64,000 bases of DNA from Citreicella sp. C3M06 (GCF_018860705.1 NZ_JAHKQA010000038.1:99113-163112); one strand, 5' to 3'. Shown: positions 44,473 through 54,063, counted from the stretch's first letter. The notes: generated by a model from the sequence alone, not told the origin. Program-made: numbers and translations.

Positions 44473-45201
44473 TCAGAAGGGCAGGACCATGTCGAGCACC
44501 TGCTGACCGAGGCGCGGCTGTTGTACGTCGGTGATCTGGCCGCGCCCGCCGTAGGAAATTTTCGCCGATGCGATCTTGTCGTAGGTGATCTCGTTCTTGC
44601 GGGTGATGTCGTCGGGGCGAACGAATCCAGATACCAGAAGCTCGCGCATCTCGAAGTTCACGCGAATTTCCTGCGCACCTTGAATGGCAAGAACACCGTT
44701 CGGCATCACCTCGGTGATGGTTGCGGCGACACGCAGCGTCAGCTGTTCGCTGCGATTGACGCTGCCGGTCCCGTTCGACGAGCCGCTGCCGCTGATATCG
44801 ACCGCATTCGCGAGACTCGCGCCCTCCGGCAGGGTCAGGTCCTGCTCTTGCGGAAGGCCGAACAACTGAGGAATCCCGAGGCTTTCAGAGCTCGACCGCG
44901 AGCGCGATGTGTTGTTCGAAATCGCAGCGGATTCGTCGAAGTCGATCACCACGGTCATGATATCCCCGGCTTTCATCGCGCGGCGATCGCCAAGGAGCGA
45001 GCTTTTCTCGCGGCTCCACAACGAGGCATTGTCCGACGGTCGCGCGGGATTGGAGATGGTCGGAAGGCCGGTATAGGCCATCGCCACGCGCTCGGCGCTT
45101 TCCGCTTGCGGGGTGAAGCTGGGGGCTTTGCCAAGATGGTCCATACGGGCACAGGCGGCAATGGGAACGAGGCAAAGAAGAAGCAGGGTTCGAGGCAGCA
45201 T
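44473..45201 (-). CDS. flgH: FlgH, flagellar L-ring lipoprotein
   Basis: FlgH forms the outer-membrane L ring. The 242-residue protein has a lipoprotein signal (lipobox VPIAAC), then SLWSREKSSLLGDRRAMKAGDIMTVVIDFDESAAISN, the family signature, and the C-terminal IQGAQEIRVNFEMRELLVSGFVRPDDI block. I use the ATG at 45201 (GGAG 5 nt upstream) rather than the GTG at 45207. It sits between flgA and fliL. Confidence 0.94.
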   Translation of the reverse strand: MLPRTLLLLCLVPIAACARMDHLGKAPSFTPQAESAERVAMAYTGLPTISNPARPSDNASLWSREKSSLLGDRRAMKAGDIMTVVIDFDESAAISNNTSRSRSSSESLGIPQLFGLPQEQDLTLPEGASLANAVDISGSGSSNGTGSVNRSEQLTLRVAATITEVMPNGVLAIQGAQEIRVNFEMRELLVSGFVRPDDITRKNEITYDKIASAKISYGGRGQITDVQQPRLGQQVLDMVLPF

Positions 45202-45203
45202 GG

Positions 45204-45620
45204 TCACTCCTGAGAGACGGTCACCTGACCGTTTTCGGTCACGGTGCCGAACAGGGTTGTTCGGGACGAGAGGTTCATGACGCGCACACGCTCGCCTGCG
45301 GCGGCGCGATCGAGAGCGCGCCCTTCGGTGGCGATGCGCAGCCCTCCTCGCGTGAAGATGAGTTCGACGATCTGGTTGCGGTCGATCAGGGCGGGCACAC
45401 CGATGGAGCCTTCCATCACGGCGCGACCCGGATAAAGCGCGACCCGCGCCTCCTGCCCGATCACCGACCGAAGATCCGTGTAGGCGCCCGGCACATTGGC
45501 GGGATCGATGCCGACGGCGTCAGCGGTGATGAGCTCGAACGCCCGGATGGTCCGCGAGGCGACAACCGTGTCGGCACCAGCCGCGCTGGCGAGACACAGC
45601 AGGGGGACAAGAAAGCGCAT
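45204..45620 (-). CDS. flgA: FlgA, P-ring assembly chaperone (short form)
   Basis: FlgA assists polymerisation of FlgI into the P ring in the periplasm. The 138-residue protein has a signal peptide (cleaved near AGA-D, residue 16) and the SAF-domain segments VVASRTIRAFELITADAVG, IGQEARVALYPGRAVMEGSIGVPALIDRNQIVELIFTRGGL and ALDRAAAGERVRVMNLSSRTTLFGTV. It is shorter than E. coli FlgA (219 aa), lacking the N-terminal domain, as is common in alphaproteobacteria. The start abuts the flgG stop. Confidence 0.93.
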   Translation of the reverse strand: MRFLVPLLCLASAAGADTVVASRTIRAFELITADAVGIDPANVPGAYTDLRSVIGQEARVALYPGRAVMEGSIGVPALIDRNQIVELIFTRGGLRIATEGRALDRAAAGERVRVMNLSSRTTLFGTVTENGQVTVSQE

Positions 45621-46405
45621 CAGCGGACCTGGACGGTTGCGCCCATCATCTGGTCGGCGGCAGAGATGACCTTGGAATTGAGCTCGTAGCCACGCTGGGC
45701 TTCGATCAGCTCGGTGATTTCGTAGACCGGATCGACCGAACTGTCCTCGAGATAGCCCTGACGGAAGAAGCCGAGGCCCTCTTGCCCGGCCGTGGTCTGG
45801 ATCGGCGGACCGGAAGCCTCGGTTTCGGTGAACAGGTTGCCGCCAATGGCTTCGAGCCCCTTGGGGTTGGTGAAGCCGGTCAGGGTCAGCTGGCCAAGCA
45901 TCTGCGCCGCCGCGGTGTTGTCGAAATAGGCGTAAACCTCGCCATCAGCGTTGATCGAGATGCTGGTCGCGTCCTCGGGAATGGTGATCTCGGGCGACAC
46001 CGCCATGCCATCGTTGGTCACGATCATGCCGTCAGCGTCGCGCTTGAGCGCGCCGTCGCGGGTAAAGCCAGCTTCGCCGGAGGGCAGCGTGACCTCGAAA
46101 TAGCCACGCCCTTCGATGGCGATGTCGAGATCGCCGCCGGTGTTCGACAATGCGCCCTGCGCCATCTTCATGGTCACCGACGACGGGCGGACGCCGAGGC
46201 CAAGCTGTACGCCGGTCGGCAGCATCGTGCCATCGGCTGCATTGATCGTGCCGGCTCTTTGCTCCTGCTGGTAATGCAGGTCGGCGAATTCTGCCCGGCG
46301 GGCATTGTAACCCGTCGTGCTCATGTTCGAGAGGTTCTGAGAGATGACCTCGACCCGCATCTGCTGGGCGCTCATGCCCGTTGCGGCGATCTTGAGTGCG
46401 CGCAT
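45620..46405 (-). CDS. flgG: FlgG, distal rod protein
   Basis: FlgG builds the distal rod. The 261 residues have the N-terminal ALKIAATGMSAQQMRVEVISQNLSNMSTTGYNARRAEF rod motif, the LGLGVRPSSVTMKMAQGALSNTGGDLDIAIEGRGYFEVTLP block diagnostic of FlgG, and the C-terminal ITELIEAQRGYELNSKVISAADQMM heptads. GGAGACC precedes the ATG. Its length matches the family (260 aa). Confidence 0.96.
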   Translation of the reverse strand: MRALKIAATGMSAQQMRVEVISQNLSNMSTTGYNARRAEFADLHYQQEQRAGTINAADGTMLPTGVQLGLGVRPSSVTMKMAQGALSNTGGDLDIAIEGRGYFEVTLPSGEAGFTRDGALKRDADGMIVTNDGMAVSPEITIPEDATSISINADGEVYAYFDNTAAAQMLGQLTLTGFTNPKGLEAIGGNLFTETEASGPPIQTTAGQEGLGFFRQGYLEDSSVDPVYEITELIEAQRGYELNSKVISAADQMMGATVQVR

Positions 46406-46417
46406 GTTCCGGTCTCC

Positions 46418-47134
46418 TTACTTCACAAAGGCCTTGATGGCGGCCCGTACCCGTTCATCCTCGCGCTGGAGGAAATTCTGCCCCATCTCGTAGGCCCGCT
46501 GGACTTCGATCATCCGGGCGACCTGAAGGATCGGCTCGACGTTGGAATTCTCGACGAACCCCTGCATCACGCGGGGGCTGTCCACCGGCTCGTAGCCGTC
46601 GTCGGCGCGAAACAGCACGCCGCCTTCGCGGGCCATGGCACCGGCATTGAGCGGTTGCACAACGCCAAGCTGGCCAAGCGGCGCGCCGTTGCTGCTGAGC
46701 GTGCCGTCCTGCCCGACCGCAAGATCGGAGGCATCGGGAGGCACAAAAACAGGGGCGCCGCCGGCATCAAGCACGGTATGGCCGTCGGGGGTCACCATGT
46801 CGCCGGCGGCGCTGACGATGAAGGAACCGGCGCGGGTCAGACGCTCGCCGCCCGGGGTCTGGATCAGGAAGAATCCGTCGCCTTCGATGGCGAAATCGTA
46901 CTGCCCGCCGGTGCGGGTCAGCGTTCCCTGCGCGAAGGAGGTGTTCTTGACCTCGCTCTCGCTCATCGACACCGATCCGCCGGGCGCATCGCTGCGCTGC
47001 ACGTATTCGGAAAAGATCACCCCTTGCTGCCGGTAGCCGGTGGTCGCGGCGTTGGCGATGTTGTTGGCGATCATCTGCATCTCGCGCGTCAGGCCGCGCT
47101 GGCGAGAGAGCGTGGTGTAATCGGAAAGACCCAT
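46418..47134 (-). CDS. flgF: FlgF, proximal rod protein
   Basis: FlgF is a proximal rod subunit. The 238-residue protein has the N-terminal segment GLTREMQMIANNIANAATTGYRQQGVIFSEYV, the internal FAIEGDGFFLIQTPGGERLTRAGSF motif, and a C-terminal ARMIEVQRAYEMGQNFLQREDERVRAAI. The length fits FlgF rather than FlgG. It lies directly behind fliQ and 12 bp ahead of flgG. Confidence 0.95.
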   Translation of the reverse strand: MGLSDYTTLSRQRGLTREMQMIANNIANAATTGYRQQGVIFSEYVQRSDAPGGSVSMSESEVKNTSFAQGTLTRTGGQYDFAIEGDGFFLIQTPGGERLTRAGSFIVSAAGDMVTPDGHTVLDAGGAPVFVPPDASDLAVGQDGTLSSNGAPLGQLGVVQPLNAGAMAREGGVLFRADDGYEPVDSPRVMQGFVENSNVEPILQVARMIEVQRAYEMGQNFLQREDERVRAAIKAFVK

Positions 47135-47135
47135 C

Positions 47136-47405
47136 TCAGCCTCCTGTGATCATGGGCAGGATGCGATCCTGGAAATAGCTGACGAGCGTGTTGGTCATGA
47201 AGCTCATCGACATCCAGAACACGAGGAGGATGGCGAGCAGCTTCGGAACGAAGGTCAGCGTCATCTCTTGGATTGAGGTCAGCGCCTGGAACAGCCCGAC
47301 CGAGACGCCGGCGAAAAGCGCCGCGGTCAGGATCGGCACCGAGGTGATCGTGGCTATCCACAATCCCTGGCGCAGCGTGTCGTAGAAGATGGCTTCGGTC
47401 AGCAT
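47136..47405 (-). CDS. fliQ: FliQ, flagellar export-gate protein
   Basis: FliQ is an 89-residue two-helix membrane protein of the FliPQR pore. The pattern LRQGLWIATITSVPILTAALFAGVSVGLFQALTSIQEMTLTFVPKLLAILLVFWMSM is the family signature, with segments at about 15-36 and 50-72. It is separated from fliR by 9 kb and lies between fliE and flgF, so the export gate genes are split over both strands of the cluster. Confidence 0.95.
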   Translation of the reverse strand: MLTEAIFYDTLRQGLWIATITSVPILTAALFAGVSVGLFQALTSIQEMTLTFVPKLLAILLVFWMSMSFMTNTLVSYFQDRILPMITGG

Positions 47406-47408
47406 GGC

Positions 47409-47699
47409 TCAGACCGGCATCCGCAGGATTTCCTGATAGGCCTCGACGAACTTGTTGCGCACGGCAACTACCGTCTCGACCGCCAGTTCGGATTGCGCAA
47501 GGGCGTTGACCAGCGCATGGGGGTCGGCGTCGCCCACCATCGCAGTCTCGGCGGTGACTTCGGCATCCTTGAGGGTTGTGGCGAAATCCTGCGCCGCCTC
47601 GGTGAATTTTTCCTGTACGCCCCCGGTTCCGGGCTGCGGTTCGGTGGCGGGTCGTTGGGCCGCGTATTTCTGCGTGGCAAATAGCGATCGGACGTCCAT
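47409..47699 (-). CDS. fliE: FliE, MS-ring/rod junction protein
   Basis: FliE joins the MS ring to the rod. The 96-residue protein has the C-terminal family stretch DADPHALVNALAQSELAVETVVAVRNKFVEAYQEILRMPV. The start is the ATG at 47699 with GGAG just upstream; the in-frame TTG at 47711 overlaps that SD. It lies between flgC and fliQ, as usual for flgB-flgC-fliE runs. Confidence 0.94.
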   Translation of the reverse strand: MDVRSLFATQKYAAQRPATEPQPGTGGVQEKFTEAAQDFATTLKDAEVTAETAMVGDADPHALVNALAQSELAVETVVAVRNKFVEAYQEILRMPV

Positions 47700-47732
47700 T
47701 CTGGTCTCCAATTCGGGTTATGGGGAAGGGGG

Positions 47733-48122
47733 TTATCGGCGCAGCAGGTCCATCAGGTTCGAGGACATCTCGCGCGTCTGTTCGAACATCTTGAGATTGG
47801 CCTCGTAGCTTTGCTGGGCCTCGCGGGCGTCGGCGAGTTCGATGATCAGGTCGACGTTCGATCCGTTGTAAAAGCCGCTCGCATCGGCCAGCGGGTTCTG
47901 CGGGTCGTAGATTTGTTCGAGATCGCTTTGGTCGAGATCAACCTTGCCGGTTTCGACCTGTTGCACGCTGTCCTTGCTGCCTTGCAGCTCGAACGGGATG
48001 GTCTTGCGGTGGTAGCCGGGCGTGTCCACGTTTGCGATATTCTCGGACAGAACCCGCAGCCGCGTCGCCTGGGCGCGCAAGCCGCTGGAGGATACGGACA
48101 GGGCATCGGAAAAGTCGCTCAT
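47733..48122 (-). CDS. flgC: FlgC, proximal rod protein
   Basis: FlgC is a proximal rod subunit of 129 residues. It has the N-terminal ALSVSSSGLRAQATRLRVLSENIANVDTPGYHRK motif and the C-terminal NVDLIIELADAREAQQSYEANLKMFEQTREM block that marks FlgC. The middle is short, as expected for this family (about 134 aa). It lies 15 bp after flgB. Confidence 0.95.
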   Translation of the reverse strand: MSDFSDALSVSSSGLRAQATRLRVLSENIANVDTPGYHRKTIPFELQGSKDSVQQVETGKVDLDQSDLEQIYDPQNPLADASGFYNGSNVDLIIELADAREAQQSYEANLKMFEQTREMSSNLMDLLRR

Positions 48123-48137
48123 ATCGGGCTCCTTCGG

Positions 48138-48515
48138 TTATCGGCCAAGGCTGGCGCGCAGAATGTTGAGGTTCGAGCGGTAGATCGACAGCGCCCGGTT
48201 ATGCGCGCGAGCGGCATCGACGGCGGTGACCATTTCAGTCTCGACCGAGACAGTGTTGCCATTGGGGTCGATGATATCGCGCCGCTCTTGCGCTTCGGGC
48301 ATGTCACCGTCGCGACTGCCATTGATATGGCTGTCGCGGGTCGCGCGCTGCGACGACATTTCGTCGCGCACGGTCTTGTCGAAATCAGGCATCTCAAGCG
48401 CCCGATACCCGGGGGTATCGGCGTTCGCGATATTCTGCGAACTGATCGCCTGCTGTTTGCCACTATGCTGCGCCAAGGCCATTGCCGTTCTGAAAACGTC
48501 CAGATTCTGGAACAT
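48138..48515 (-). CDS. flgB: FlgB, proximal rod protein
   Basis: FlgB is the most proximal rod subunit. The 125-residue protein starts MFQNLDVFRTAMALAQHSGKQQAISSQNIANADTPGYRA and ends in HNRALSIYRSNLNILRASLGR. The ATG at 48515 follows GAGGGAGAAG; nine upstream in-frame codons are not needed. It is the first gene of the minus-strand operon flgB-flgC-fliE-fliQ-flgF-flgG-flgA-flgH-fliL, divergent from fliI over 86 bp containing a TTAAC half-site. Confidence 0.94.
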   Translation of the reverse strand: MFQNLDVFRTAMALAQHSGKQQAISSQNIANADTPGYRALEMPDFDKTVRDEMSSQRATRDSHINGSRDGDMPEAQERRDIIDPNGNTVSVETEMVTAVDAARAHNRALSIYRSNLNILRASLGR

Positions 48516-48601
48516 CGGGGCTTCTCCCTCGATTTGCTTCAACCAAGGCTTAACGCTGATTCCTTTAGAAATGGTTTGAGAGAAAATAAGGATGCGAGCG
48601 A

Positions 48602-49966
48602 ATGGACGACGCAGAGATTTCAGGGCTGAGGTCGCGCATCGCGCAGATCCAGTCGATTCGCGCGGTGGGGCGGGTAAGGTCAGTTGATGGAACGGTAATC
48701 TGGGTGCGCGGGCTTGCGCATACGGCCTGCATCGGTGACCGGCTTCGGCTGTATCGCGGCGCTGACACGCTGGATGGAGAGATTCTGAGGATTCGCGACG
48801 ATCTGGTTGCCATGCTGCCGGATGAGGGCGCCGACGGGGTCTCTCAGGGGGATCGGGTCGCCGTTCTGGGGGCGCCGACGCTGGCGCCTTCGGATGGATG
48901 GATCGGGCGGGTCATCGACCCATACGGTGTGCCGCTCGACGAAATGCCGCTCAGTCCCGGTGCGGTTCGGCGACCATTTCGCGCCAGCCCGCCCCCGGCT
49001 GCGCAGCGCCGTGGGCTGGGCGCACGCCTGCAGACCGGGCAGGCGGCGTTCGACACGCTTTTGCCAATCGTGCGCGGGCAGCGGATGGGCCTGTTCGCGG
49101 GGTCCGGCGTTGGCAAGTCGCGCCTTCTTGCCGCGCTTGCGCGGGGCATGACCGCCGATGTGGTTGTGTTGGCGCTGGTGGGCGAACGGGGCAGGGAGGT
49201 GCATGATTTCGTGCATTCTGTGCTTGGCCCCGAAGGGATGGCGCGCAGCGTTGTGGTTGCGGCCACCTCGGATCGCTCGCCGCTGGAACGGCGGCGGTGT
49301 CCGCTTGCGGCGATGACCATAGCCGAGCATTTCCGGGATCAGGGGCTGCATGTTCTGTACCTTGCGGATTCGATCACCCGCTTTGCCGAAGCGCACCGCG
49401 AAGTCGCCGTTGCTGCTGGGGAAATGCCCGCGCTTCGGGGCTTTCCACCCTCGACCGCGCACCAGATCATGCGGCTTGCGGAACGCGCCGGGCCGGGGCT
49501 GCCGGGCTCTGGCGACATTACTGCGGTGTTCAGCGTGCTGGTCGCAGGGTCCGACATGGACGAACCTGTCGCCGACATTTTGCGCGGTGTGCTTGACGGT
49601 CACGTGGTGCTGAGCCGTGACATCGCCGAGCGTGGCCGCTTTCCGGCGATCGACGTGCTGCGCTCGGTGTCGCGCAGCCTGCCCGAGGCCGCGACAGACG
49701 AGGAAAACAGCGCCATTCTGCAGGCGCGGCAGCTGCTTGGGGCCTATGCGCGGTCGGAAACCATGATCCGCGCCGGGCTGTATCGCGAAGGCGAGGATCC
49801 GGTGCTCGACCAGGCCATCCGTGCATGGCCTGAGCTTGACGCTCTGATCGGCGAGGCATCGCCGCATGGCACCACTGCGGCCTTCAATCGTCTGCGCCTG
49901 ATCCTGCGGCGATCGGGTGCGAAGATGCCTCCGCAGACGCGCAACAGGATGGCCGGGATGCGATGA
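48602..49966 (+). CDS. fliI: FliI, flagellum-specific export ATPase
   Basis: FliI is the F1-beta-like hexameric ATPase that helps unload export substrates. The 454-residue protein has Walker A GLFAGSGVGKSRLLAAL (about residue 165), the LALVGERGREVHDFV region, Walker B VLYLADSITRFAEAHREVA, and PALRGFPPSTAHQIMRLAERAG. The signature arginine-finger zone DILRGVLDGHVVLSRDIAERG follows. It stands alone on the plus strand; FliH is not beside it, and a FliJ-sized gene is 9 kb away. Confidence 0.95.
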   Translation: MDDAEISGLRSRIAQIQSIRAVGRVRSVDGTVIWVRGLAHTACIGDRLRLYRGADTLDGEILRIRDDLVAMLPDEGADGVSQGDRVAVLGAPTLAPSDGWIGRVIDPYGVPLDEMPLSPGAVRRPFRASPPPAAQRRGLGARLQTGQAAFDTLLPIVRGQRMGLFAGSGVGKSRLLAALARGMTADVVVLALVGERGREVHDFVHSVLGPEGMARSVVVAATSDRSPLERRRCPLAAMTIAEHFRDQGLHVLYLADSITRFAEAHREVAVAAGEMPALRGFPPSTAHQIMRLAERAGPGLPGSGDITAVFSVLVAGSDMDEPVADILRGVLDGHVVLSRDIAERGRFPAIDVLRSVSRSLPEAATDEENSAILQARQLLGAYARSETMIRAGLYREGEDPVLDQAIRAWPELDALIGEASPHGTTAAFNRLRLILRRSGAKMPPQTRNRMAGMR

Positions 49967-50017
49967 TGGGCGGTTCAGCGCGTGCTGTTACGCTAAACGA
50001 CTTTCGCCAAAGGGATA

Positions 50018-50764
50018 TCAGGTCTTGCCGGTTTCCGGGGCCGGGTCTCCCGGGGCGGATTTTTCGGGCTCGATCGTCCCGCGTTGAGCCAGCCAACGTG
50101 CCACCAGCCAGACGCCAAGCGCCCATGCCGCGCCCAGGGACCAACCTGCCAGCACATCGGACGGCCAGTGCACGCCAAGATAAACGCGGCTGACCCCGAT
50201 CAGAATGGCCAGAACGGCGGCCACGGCGACAAAGTAGACCCGCACCCGCAGCGATTGCTCTGTTCGCGCCAGCATCACCGCGAGCGTGAGATAAGTGATC
50301 GCAGACATCATGGAATGCCCCGACGGGAAGGAGGCGGTCATGACATCGACGCCATGTGGCACCAGATCCGGGCGCGGGCGGTCGAACCCGACTTTGGTCA
50401 GATGCGACAGCCCCTGCCCGCCGAGGATCGCCCCCAACAGCAACAATGCGGATGCCCTTCGGCGCAGCATGACAAGGAATGCAAGGACTACCAGCACCAG
50501 CAATGACAGCGCTGTCACACCGCCAAGCGCGGTCAGATCGCGCATCGCGACCTGAAGCTGCGGTCCGCCAATCGGCATCGACGGATCGCCCGGCACCCGC
50601 AGTGACAGCAACACCGCCTCGTCAAAGGCATGAAGGTCGCCTTCGACCATCTCGGCAGCCAGCCCGATAAAGGCCCAAAGCGATCCGGCGATGACGATGA
50701 TGGCAATCAGCGTCGTGGCCTCGAGCCGCTGGAAAAGCGCTCGCACCGGTTGGGGCAGGGGCAT
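50018..50764 (-). CDS. PAP2-family membrane phosphatase
   Basis: The 248-residue membrane protein has about six hydrophobic segments and the three PAP2 phosphatase motifs: KVGFDRPRPD (K-x6-RP), ASFPSGHSM (PSGH) and SRVYLGVHWPSDVLAG (SR-x5-H-x3-D). Such enzymes dephosphorylate lipid phosphates or undecaprenyl diphosphate at the periplasmic face. The ATG at 50764 follows AAGGAG. It converges with fliI. The substrate cannot be assigned from the sequence. Confidence 0.88.
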   Translation of the reverse strand: MPLPQPVRALFQRLEATTLIAIIVIAGSLWAFIGLAAEMVEGDLHAFDEAVLLSLRVPGDPSMPIGGPQLQVAMRDLTALGGVTALSLLVLVVLAFLVMLRRRASALLLLGAILGGQGLSHLTKVGFDRPRPDLVPHGVDVMTASFPSGHSMMSAITYLTLAVMLARTEQSLRVRVYFVAVAAVLAILIGVSRVYLGVHWPSDVLAGWSLGAAWALGVWLVARWLAQRGTIEPEKSAPGDPAPETGKT

Positions 50765-50860
50765 GGGAGTCTCCTTGTGCTGCGAGGGCAAGATGGCACG
50801 AGATGGGCACAAGACAAGCACGAGGCCGCTCCGGAAGGGACGGCCCCGATTGGCGTGAGA

Positions 50861-53053
50861 TCACACGCCCGCCATTTCTATCGCGCGGATCACCCGGTCG
50901 GGCAAGGCTGGAAAATCGCGCACCCGCGCACCGGTTGCGTGGGCGATGGCGTTCAGAACCGCTGCCCCCGCACCGGAAATCCCCAGCTCTCCGATGCCCT
51001 TGGTCTGGATCGGGTTCGCCATGTCATCGCGCTCTTCGAGGAACACAACGGACATGTCTCCGGGCACGTCGGCATGGGACGGAACGTGGTAATTCGCCAG
51101 ATCGCGCGTGACGATGTGCCCGGTGCGCGGATCATGTTCCAAGGCCTCGGTCAGGGCCGATCCAATACCCCAGATCATCCCACCAAGCGCCTGACTACGA
51201 GAGGTTTTCTCATTCAGAATGCGCCCCATGGCCATCACGCCAAGCATCCGGCGCACCCGGACCTCGCCGGTCCAGACGTTGACCGCGACCTCGGCGAAAT
51301 GCGCGCCGAACCCTGATGACAGGTGCGATTTCGACGTGTCTCCGGCGGCGATTTCCGCCTCGTGAACGATTTCCGATGACACCAGATCCGTCAGTGCTCT
51401 TTCGATATTTCCGCCGCGGGCAATGCCGTCCTGCAAGGCAAGCTCGCCCGGCGCGCAGCCAAGTTGTGCCGCAAGCTCGGCGCGGATCTTTTTCGCCGCG
51501 AGGAAGACCGCCGATCCGGCAGAGTTCGCCCCGAAGGAGCCGCCCGACCCCGACGCGCCGGGGAATGACGTATCGCCCAGCCGGACATCGACCTTTTCGA
51601 CCGGCAGCCCGAGCATCTCGCCGGCGATCTGGCCAAGGATGGCATAGCTGCCGGTGCCGATGTCGGTCATGTCGGTTTCGACCACGGCCCGGTCGCCGAG
51701 CAGTCGCACCCGCGCCGCCGATTGCACCAGTGCGCTTTTGCGTGCCGCCGAGGCAACGCCCATGCCGATGCGCCAATCGCCTTCGACCTGTGCTCCCGGT
51801 GCACCGCGCCTTGCCCAGCCGAACTGCTCTGCGCCGGTGCGCAGGCAATCCGCCAGCCGCCGCACCGAATAGGCCTGCCCGGTCATCGGATGGGTTTCGG
51901 GAATGTTGCGCAGCCGCAGCTCGACCGGGCACAGGCCAAGCTTTTCCGCCAGCTCGTCCATAGCGGATTCAAGGGCCAGCATTCCGACAGCTTCGCCCGG
52001 TGCACGCACCGAGCCGCTTGGCGTGCGCGACACCCGCGCCAGCGTTTGCGAAAAGCTGAGGCCGTCGGCACCGTACAAGAACTGCGAGGCCTGCGAGACC
52101 GGTTCGGCAAAGCTCTCGCCGGGGAGGTTCGACACCAGATCGTCATGAGAAATCGCCCGGAGCCGACCATCGCCATCGGCCCCAAGCCGTACCCGTTGCA
52201 GCGTTTCCGACCGGCGCAGCACCGTGTCGAACACCGTCTGTCGCGACATCACCACTCGCACCGGGCGACCGATCTTCTCCGAGGCAATGGCGGCAGCGAC
52301 GGCTTCTGGCCCGATGCCCAGCTTCGAGCCAAAGCCGCCGCCGATGAAAGGCGACAGGATGCGCACGCGCTCGGGGTCGATCCCCAGCGAATCCGCCAGC
52401 TCGTCGCGGTTAAATCGCAGCATCTGCAACGATCCGCGCAACAGCACGGTTTCGCCCGACCATTGCGCGATTGCCGCGTGTGGCTCCATCGCCGCCGCCG
52501 CCTGCGCATCGGTGCGATAGCGCGCGTCGATAGTGACGCTGGACGCCGCGAAGGTAGCGTCAAAGTGGCCTGCGGTTTCGGGATCCTTGTCTTCGCGATC
52601 TTGCGCGGCTTCGGGATCGGTTTCGAAGGCGATTTCTTCGTAATGCACTGGCAAGCGGTGGGCGGCGTCGCGCGCCGTTTCCAGACTTTCTGCCACCACA
52701 AGCGCGATGGGCTGGCCGTGGTAGAACACCTCGCCATTCGGCTGACAGGGGGCGACTCCTGCCATGCCCTGCGCCGGGTTGCGCAGCAGTCTTGCGTCGG
52801 TGATCACGTCGATCAGGCCGGGCATGTCGCGGATCGCCTCGCGATCAAGGCCGGTGACACGGCCTCGCGAGATCGTCGCACGGACGAGCACGCCATGAAC
52901 GCAACCGTCTGGCAGATCTTCGGCCGCGTAACGTGCTGTGCCTGTGACCTTCTTGGGCCCCTCGGGGCGGCTGAGGGGTTTGCCGACCACGCCTTGGCGC
53001 ATCTCATCAAGCAGGCGTGGCTGCGCCTCGTTCATACGGAAAATCTCGGTCAT
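50861..53053 (-). CDS. Molybdenum-cofactor subunit of a PaoABC-type aldehyde oxidoreductase
   Basis: This is the large subunit of a xanthine-oxidase-family enzyme. The 730-residue protein has the N-terminal GKPLSRPEGPKKVTGTARYAAED domain and cofactor-binding blocks PFIGGGFGSKLG, SGSVRAPGEAVGM and GASGSGGSFGANSAGSA. The catalytic glutamate is probably in KGIGELGISGAGAAV near the C-terminus, as in E. coli PaoC (YagR). The ATG at 53053 forms TGATG with the FAD-subunit stop. It is the third gene of the FeS-FAD-Mo order seen in paoABC. Aldehyde oxidation is inferred; the substrate is unknown. Confidence 0.87.
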   Translation of the reverse strand: MTEIFRMNEAQPRLLDEMRQGVVGKPLSRPEGPKKVTGTARYAAEDLPDGCVHGVLVRATISRGRVTGLDREAIRDMPGLIDVITDARLLRNPAQGMAGVAPCQPNGEVFYHGQPIALVVAESLETARDAAHRLPVHYEEIAFETDPEAAQDREDKDPETAGHFDATFAASSVTIDARYRTDAQAAAAMEPHAAIAQWSGETVLLRGSLQMLRFNRDELADSLGIDPERVRILSPFIGGGFGSKLGIGPEAVAAAIASEKIGRPVRVVMSRQTVFDTVLRRSETLQRVRLGADGDGRLRAISHDDLVSNLPGESFAEPVSQASQFLYGADGLSFSQTLARVSRTPSGSVRAPGEAVGMLALESAMDELAEKLGLCPVELRLRNIPETHPMTGQAYSVRRLADCLRTGAEQFGWARRGAPGAQVEGDWRIGMGVASAARKSALVQSAARVRLLGDRAVVETDMTDIGTGSYAILGQIAGEMLGLPVEKVDVRLGDTSFPGASGSGGSFGANSAGSAVFLAAKKIRAELAAQLGCAPGELALQDGIARGGNIERALTDLVSSEIVHEAEIAAGDTSKSHLSSGFGAHFAEVAVNVWTGEVRVRRMLGVMAMGRILNEKTSRSQALGGMIWGIGSALTEALEHDPRTGHIVTRDLANYHVPSHADVPGDMSVVFLEERDDMANPIQTKGIGELGISGAGAAVLNAIAHATGARVRDFPALPDRVIRAIEMAGV

Positions 53054-54063
53054 CACAGGCTCCGTGCGGTGTCGACGCGCCCTGCAAGGCCGGTTGCCTC
53101 GCGCAGGGTCGCAATCAGGGTGCGCCGTAGCAGCGGGCGCTTGAACTCGGTCTCGGGGTGAGGCGCGCTATCGGGCACAAGCTGCGCCGCCGCGCGCGCG
53201 AAGCTTTCGTCCGAGGCTTCTGCGCCGGCCAGCAGCGCGTTCACCGACCCGTCGGTCCACGGGCGGGGCGCGATGCCGCCAAAGGCCAGCGAAGCTTCGG
53301 CGATGGTGTCGCCGTCCATCAACACCACGGCAGCAACCGATACCAGCGCAAAGGCATAGGAGGCGCGGTCGCGCACCTTGCGATAGGTCTGCGCTGTGCC
53401 CGGTCGCGGCGCGGGCAGCACCACGGCGGTGATGATCTCGCCTTGCTTCAAGTCGGTTTCGATGTCGGGGCGATTGCCCGGCAAGGTGTAAAGCTGTGTC
53501 ACCGGCAGGGTGCGGAGCTCGCCGGACGGGGCGGTGATCTCGACGCTGGCCCCTAGCACCGCAAGGGCGACGGCCATGTCGGACGGATGCGCGGCAAGGC
53601 AATCCTCCGAGGTGCCAAGCAGCGCCAGCATCCGCCCGGACCCGCCCTGCGCCGAACAGCCCGTTCCGGGCGCGCGTTTGTTGCAAGCCATCGCCGTGTC
53701 GTAGAAATATGGGCAGCGCGTGCGTTGTAGCAGGTTGCCGCCAGTGGTCGCCTTGTTGCGGATCTGCGCCGAGGCCCCGGCAAGGATTGCCCGCGACAGC
53801 ACCGGCCAGCCCGCCCGAACACGGGGATCCGTTGCCAGCGCGGTATTGGTCACCAGCGCGCCGATGCGCAGCCCGCCATCGTGGTCGTCGATCCGGTCCA
53901 GCCCATCGAGGCGCGAGATATCAACCAGTCGCGAAGGGGTCATCACCTGAATTTTCATCAAATCCAGCAGGTTGGTGCCGCCCGCAATGATCGCGGCGGC
54001 GTCACTCATCCTTTCGGAGGCATCGTGCAACGACGTGGCACGCTCGTAGTCAAACGGTCTCAT
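53053..54063 (-). CDS. FAD subunit (PaoB-type, with [4Fe-4S] loop) of the aldehyde oxidoreductase
   Basis: The 336-residue protein has the FAD-binding PCMH fold ([29 protein letters not shown]) and the CO-dehydrogenase C-terminal domain. The insertion [28 protein letters not shown] holds three closely spaced cysteines, the mark of the extra [4Fe-4S] cluster in PaoB and 4-hydroxybenzoyl-CoA reductase-type subunits; a fourth ligand may be the cysteine in [11 protein letters not shown]. The start at 54063 overlaps the FeS-subunit stop by ATGA. Confidence 0.87.
   Translation of the reverse strand: MRPFDYERATSLHDASERMSDAAAIIAGGTNLLDLMKIQVMTPSRLVDISRLDGLDRIDDHDGGLRIGALVTNTALATDPRVRAGWPVLSRAILAGASAQIRNKATTGGNLLQRTRCPYFYDTAMACNKRAPGTGCSAQGGSGRMLALLGTSEDCLAAHPSDMAVALAVLGASVEITAPSGELRTLPVTQLYTLPGNRPDIETDLKQGEIITAVVLPAPRPGTAQTYRKVRDRASYAFALVSVAAVVLMDGDTIAEASLAFGGIAPRPWTDGSVNALLAGAEASDESFARAAAQLVPDSAPHPETEFKRPLLRRTLIATLREATGLAGRVDTARSL

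Noticed and set aside
49963..50193. 76-codon frame starting in an ATGATG after fliI
   Set aside because: Most of it is antisense to the PAP2 gene and it has no recognisable features.
50824..50845. Imperfect hairpin downstream of the molybdenum subunit gene
   Set aside because: It has a mismatch in the stem and only a weak T-rich tail; too uncertain to call a terminator.
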